This document shows positions 15,068 to 17,478 of a stretch of DNA of 17,478 bases, piece after piece. The notes below the pieces were generated by a model. It was not told the origin of the DNA. It made no database searches and worked only from the letters and a program-made list of their open reading frames with translations. A program made the translations under genes and the position numbers. Position 1 is the first letter of the stretch, and each line of letters starts with the position of its first letter. This stretch comes from JBNAVJ01 sp049700455 (lineage in GTDB: Bacteria; Bacteroidota; Ignavibacteria; Tepidaquicellales; Tepidaquicellaceae), in contig JBNAVJ010000018.1 of NCBI GenBank assembly GCA_049700455.1, positions 1-17,478 of the forward strand, given 5' to 3'.

Positions 15068-16375
15068 ATGATAGAAGTTGAACAGATATTATTTGAACTT
15101 ATAGTAGTTTTCCTCTTCATATTCCTGAATGCACTTTTTGTTGCTGTGGAGTTTTCAATCTTTCGTGTACGTAACACAGAGATAGAAGCTCTTATTCAAA
15201 AAGGAGATCTGAAGGCTAAAAGCCTCAAAGATATAAAAAATAACATAGATAAGTATATTTCAGCTGCACAATTAGGCATAACTCTTGTAAATTTACTGCT
15301 TGGTTGGATTGGGGAAGGAGTGTTTTCAAAACTTTTTTTCCCGATAATTAGTTTTTTGAAACTCGAATATCATATCTCAAACTCTCTGACTGTTATAATT
15401 GGTGTATTGATACTTTCTTATCTTACCGTAACAATTGGAGAAATTGCCCCCAAATCAGTTGCCATTCGGTATCCTCTGAAAATTAGTATGCGTCTGGCGG
15501 GGTTTATGAAAGCTTTTTTCCGCATATTCAGACCTTTTATCTGGTTATTGAACACCTCTGCTAATCGTATTCTGAAAATGATAAATATTGAACCTGTAAC
15601 TCGCGATGAAATTCATCATTCAGAAGAAGAAATAAGGCAAATTATTTCTGAGGGACGTAAAGCCGGTGTTATTGATTCAACAGAACATCAGTTAATTGAA
15701 AAGATATTTGAGTTTAATGATAAGGTGGCGCGTGATATTATGGTACCAAGAAATAAAATGGTGGCTATAGATATTGATGATGACAGAAATAAAATTATAC
15801 AAACTGTTATTGACGAAGGTTATTCACGAATCCCGGTTTACAAAGAAACAATTGATAATATTATTGGTATAATTTATTCAAAGGACTTAATCAGCGCTGC
15901 TGAACACCGTGAACTGATTGTTCTGAAAGATATTTTAAGGCCTGCGCATTTTATTCCAGAAACAAAACATATTGGGGAGTTATTGAAAGAATTTCAAAAA
16001 CGGCATGTACACCTTGGAATTGTGGTAAATGAATTGGGTGGAGTGGAAGGACTTGTTACTCTGGAAGATATAATAGAGGAAATTGTTGGTGAGATAGAAG
16101 ATGAATATGATATAGAATCACGTTCAATTACAAGAGAAAAAAAGGGTATATATCTCGTTAATCCTGAAGTAAGGATTGACGAATTTAATAAAATGTTCAA
16201 TACAGATTTACCCATTAATCCTGATGAGTATATTACACTTGGGGGATTCCTTCAGTTTGTAACAGGGCATATCCCGGAGATATTTGAACGGGTTGATTAT
16301 AAAGGTTTGATTTTTACTATAACAAAAAAATCTGGCAACAAACTCTTACAGATTCGAGTTCAACGTTTAACTTAA
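15068..16375 (+). CDS. CNNM/CBS/CorC-type membrane protein (HlyC/CorC family)
   Basis: An inner-membrane protein of 435 residues with the usual domain order: a CNNM (DUF21) transmembrane domain at about 1-195, a CBS pair at about 210-340, and a CorC_HlyC domain at about 350-434. Marks include hydrophobic segments near 8-30, 62-85 and 104-127, the GEIAPKSVAIRYP motif (124-136), the EEEIRQIISEG linker (186-196), DIMVPRNKM (213-221), GYSRIPVY (241-248) and LVTLEDIIEEIVGEIEDEYD (329-348). Members are linked to magnesium or cobalt efflux and resistance; in some Bacteroidota a relative (GldE) supports gliding and type IX secretion, but the exact role here is not evident. It lies 32 bases after the T9SS gene and 4 bases before mlaE. 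Confidence 0.9.
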   Translation: MIEVEQILFELIVVFLFIFLNALFVAVEFSIFRVRNTEIEALIQKGDLKAKSLKDIKNNIDKYISAAQLGITLVNLLLGWIGEGVFSKLFFPIISFLKLEYHISNSLTVIIGVLILSYLTVTIGEIAPKSVAIRYPLKISMRLAGFMKAFFRIFRPFIWLLNTSANRILKMINIEPVTRDEIHHSEEEIRQIISEGRKAGVIDSTEHQLIEKIFEFNDKVARDIMVPRNKMVAIDIDDDRNKIIQTVIDEGYSRIPVYKETIDNIIGIIYSKDLISAAEHRELIVLKDILRPAHFIPETKHIGELLKEFQKRHVHLGIVVNELGGVEGLVTLEDIIEEIVGEIEDEYDIESRSITREKKGIYLVNPEVRIDEFNKMFNTDLPINPDEYITLGGFLQFVTGHIPEIFERVDYKGLIFTITKKSGNKLLQIRVQRLT

Positions 16376-16379
16376 TATT

Positions 16380-17147
16380 ATGATTACAGCAATAGAGAAA
16401 AAAATAAAAAATTTCTTCATAGAGTTTGGAAATTATGCTTTATTGGTATTTGGCGTGATAAGGAGTCTTCCGCGTGTATTCAAAGATAGAAAACTCGTAA
16501 TAGACCAGATGGTGCATATCGGTGTTAACTCGTTAATACTGATTGCAATTATAGGACTTTTTACGGGTGCGGTATCTGCCTGGCAGGTATCATATCAAAT
16601 ACGTGGCTTAATTCCAAATAGCATTCTTGGCTCATCAACTCCAAAAGCGATTATCATTGAGTTAGGTCCGGTTCTTGCCGCAATTGTTCTGGCTGGAAGG
16701 GTAGGAGCTTCAATATCAGCTGAATTGGGAACAATGAAGGTAACAGAACAAATTGATGCGCTTGAAACTATGGCAATCAATCCTGTTAGGTATCTTGCAA
16801 TGCCAAGAATAGTTGCAACTACTATAATGCTCCCTGCGCTTGTTGTTTATGCAAGTGCTATTGCGATTCTGGGCTCCTATATTGTTTCCATACTCTTTCT
16901 GGGAGTCTCATCAGAAACTTTTCTGAATGGGTTTAGAAAATCCTTTGAACTTAAAGATTTTTTTGCCGCTACAACAAAATCTATTTTCTTTGGAATCTCG
17001 ATTTCTTCTATAGGATGTTATGTGGGATTTCAAACAGAAGGCGGGGCTCAGGGAGTCGGACTTTCTACTATTAAATCTTTTGTCATTAACTCTGCAATGA
17101 TTCTTATACTTGATTACATCCTCTGGAACTTTATGTTTGGAGAGTAG
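16380..17147 (+). CDS. mlaE: MlaE-family lipid ABC transporter permease
   Basis: This is the permease of an Mla/MCE-type ABC system that moves phospholipids or other hydrophobic molecules between the inner and outer membranes. The 255 residues have the conserved block ELGPVLAAIVLAGRVGASIS (94-113) followed by AELGTMKVTEQIDALETMAI (114-133), then NPVRYLAMPR. About five hydrophobic segments and a closing GVGLSTIKSFV motif follow. The length is standard. The ATG lies four bases after the CorC-like stop. In most genomes the ATPase (mlaF) and the MCE-domain protein (mlaD) follow directly; here no gene follows within 331 bases. The partners must be elsewhere or beyond the right edge in another unit. 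Confidence 0.93.
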   Translation: MITAIEKKIKNFFIEFGNYALLVFGVIRSLPRVFKDRKLVIDQMVHIGVNSLILIAIIGLFTGAVSAWQVSYQIRGLIPNSILGSSTPKAIIIELGPVLAAIVLAGRVGASISAELGTMKVTEQIDALETMAINPVRYLAMPRIVATTIMLPALVVYASAIAILGSYIVSILFLGVSSETFLNGFRKSFELKDFFAATTKSIFFGISISSIGCYVGFQTEGGAQGVGLSTIKSFVINSAMILILDYILWNFMFGE

Positions 17148-17237
17148 AAAATTACTCCGGTTTTTCATTTATTAATTAATACCCATATTTATCCACAGAC
17201 ACTACCTAATTGAAGTTTATCGAAGTAATATGTTGTT

Positions 17238-17264
17238 AGTAGTATTTCAGAACAATACTATTTT
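17238..17264 (+). terminator. Possible weak terminator after mlaE
   Basis: TAGTATT (17240-17246) and AATACTA (17254-17260) form a perfect 7-bp stem, extendable by two further pairs including a G-T wobble, with a 7-base loop and four T residues ending at 17264. The stem is AT-rich and lies about 90 bases after the mlaE stop. Confidence 0.38.
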
Positions 17265-17268
17265 CCCC

Positions 17269-17335
17269 GGTTATGCGGTTTGTGAAACATTTACCTCATA
17301 AATGTTTGTGCTATTTTACTGAGGAATCCATAACC
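17269..17335 (+). other. Nested stems, possible structured RNA
   Basis: An outer 7-bp stem, GGTTATG (17269-17275) with CATAACC (17329-17335), encloses a perfect 9-bp inner hairpin, AAACATTTA (17285-17293) with TAAATGTTT (17299-17307), around a CCTCA loop. It does not match any RNA class I recognise. The outer pairing could be chance; the inner hairpin is firm. Confidence 0.22.
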
Positions 17336-17375
17336 ACGTCAAGGATGAAATATGTACTCCATTACAGGTAAAGAT

Positions 17376-17423
17376 AAATAAAAAAAGGATAATACAGGCA
17401 GGGATATCCTGTGTTACCCTTTT
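17376..17423 (-). terminator. Intrinsic terminator for a leftward transcript from beyond the right edge
   Basis: Bases 17383-17398 pair with 17408-17423 over 16 positions with one A-C mismatch and one G-T wobble (as read on the plus strand), around a 9-base loop. On the minus strand the hairpin is followed by seven T in a row (17386-17380) and further T-rich sequence, the classic arrangement. On the plus strand the tail is only four T. This implies a minus-strand gene ending near or beyond the window's right end. Confidence 0.6.
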
Positions 17424-17478
17424 CTCCAGAGAATACTCGTGTTAGTTCTTATTTTATAAGTAGCATTTTATTTGTCTT

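Larger units (their letters stand above)
17148..17478. other. 331-bp gene-free right end rich in hairpins
   Basis: No convincing gene is seen on either strand. The region contains a possible plus-strand terminator (17238-17264), a nested pair of stems (17269-17335), and a strong hairpin with a T-tract on the minus strand (17376-17423). All three minus-strand frames entering from the right edge meet stop codons within the last few dozen bases, so a leftward gene could end just inside or beyond the window. An open frame of 32 codons (17273-17371) lacks a ribosome binding site and is not called. Confidence 0.6.

Noticed and set aside
17189..17197. Exact DnaA-box consensus TTATCCACA
   Set aside because: Only one copy is seen; an origin needs a cluster, and there is no dnaA or dnaN nearby. 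Probably chance.
17273..17371. 32-codon open frame starting ATG and ending TAA downstream of mlaE
   Set aside because: No ribosome binding site, no recognisable domain, and it overlaps the nested stems. A frame of this length is expected by chance.

Overview
The window is AT-rich bacterial chromosome with conserved housekeeping genes in tight, often overlapping operons. Three genes end in a type IX secretion (T9SS) type A sorting domain with an NPFNP core: one cut off at the left edge (ending at base 54), one at 13141 and one at 14373. Sorting domains of this style, together with an L-lysine 6-transaminase, a SEC59/DGK1/VTE5-type kinase and frequent weak or absent Shine-Dalgarno sites, point to the Bacteroidota/Chlorobiota/Ignavibacteriota side of the FCB group. 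The exact lineage is an inference. No tRNA, rRNA, CRISPR array or intact insertion sequence was seen.

Layout. Bases 1-54 hold the last codons of a secreted T9SS cargo gene. Bases 277-4843 (+ strand) carry rpsU, then an intrinsic terminator, then hpt, ftsH, a diacylglycerol/polyprenol kinase-like membrane protein and ychF. ychF meets feoB tail to tail with no base between the stop codons. Bases 4844-9948 (- strand, read right to left) carry purM, lysine 6-transaminase, a Fur-family regulator, feoA and feoB. A strong palindrome lies over a possible promoter just in front of feoA. A 317-bp gap without genes follows. Bases 10266-12855 (- strand) form an overlapping operon: purine nucleoside phosphorylase, tatD, dut and an RsmI-like methyltransferase. 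A 285-bp divergent spacer contains a possible 125-bp element bounded by imperfect inverted repeats. Bases 13141-17147 (+ strand) carry a T9SS cargo protein, a lone nuoI, a second T9SS cargo protein, a CNNM/CBS/CorC membrane protein and an MlaE permease. The last 331 bp have no convincing gene but several hairpins, the strongest of which looks like a terminator for a leftward transcript entering from beyond the right edge.

How the genes fit together. Purine and pyrimidine metabolism is spread over hpt (salvage), purM (de novo synthesis), the nucleoside phosphorylase and dut. Iron uptake is feoAB behind a probable metal-responsive operator, with a Fur-family gene directly upstream as the obvious candidate regulator. 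Envelope functions are FtsH, the lipid-kinase-like protein, the CorC-like protein, MlaE and the T9SS cargo. I see no clear undescribed multi-gene system. The observations most worth checking are the feoA operator and the neighbouring regulator, the feoB G4 motif change, the lone nuoI between two T9SS cargo genes, the MlaE permease without its usual neighbours, and the hairpin-rich right end.
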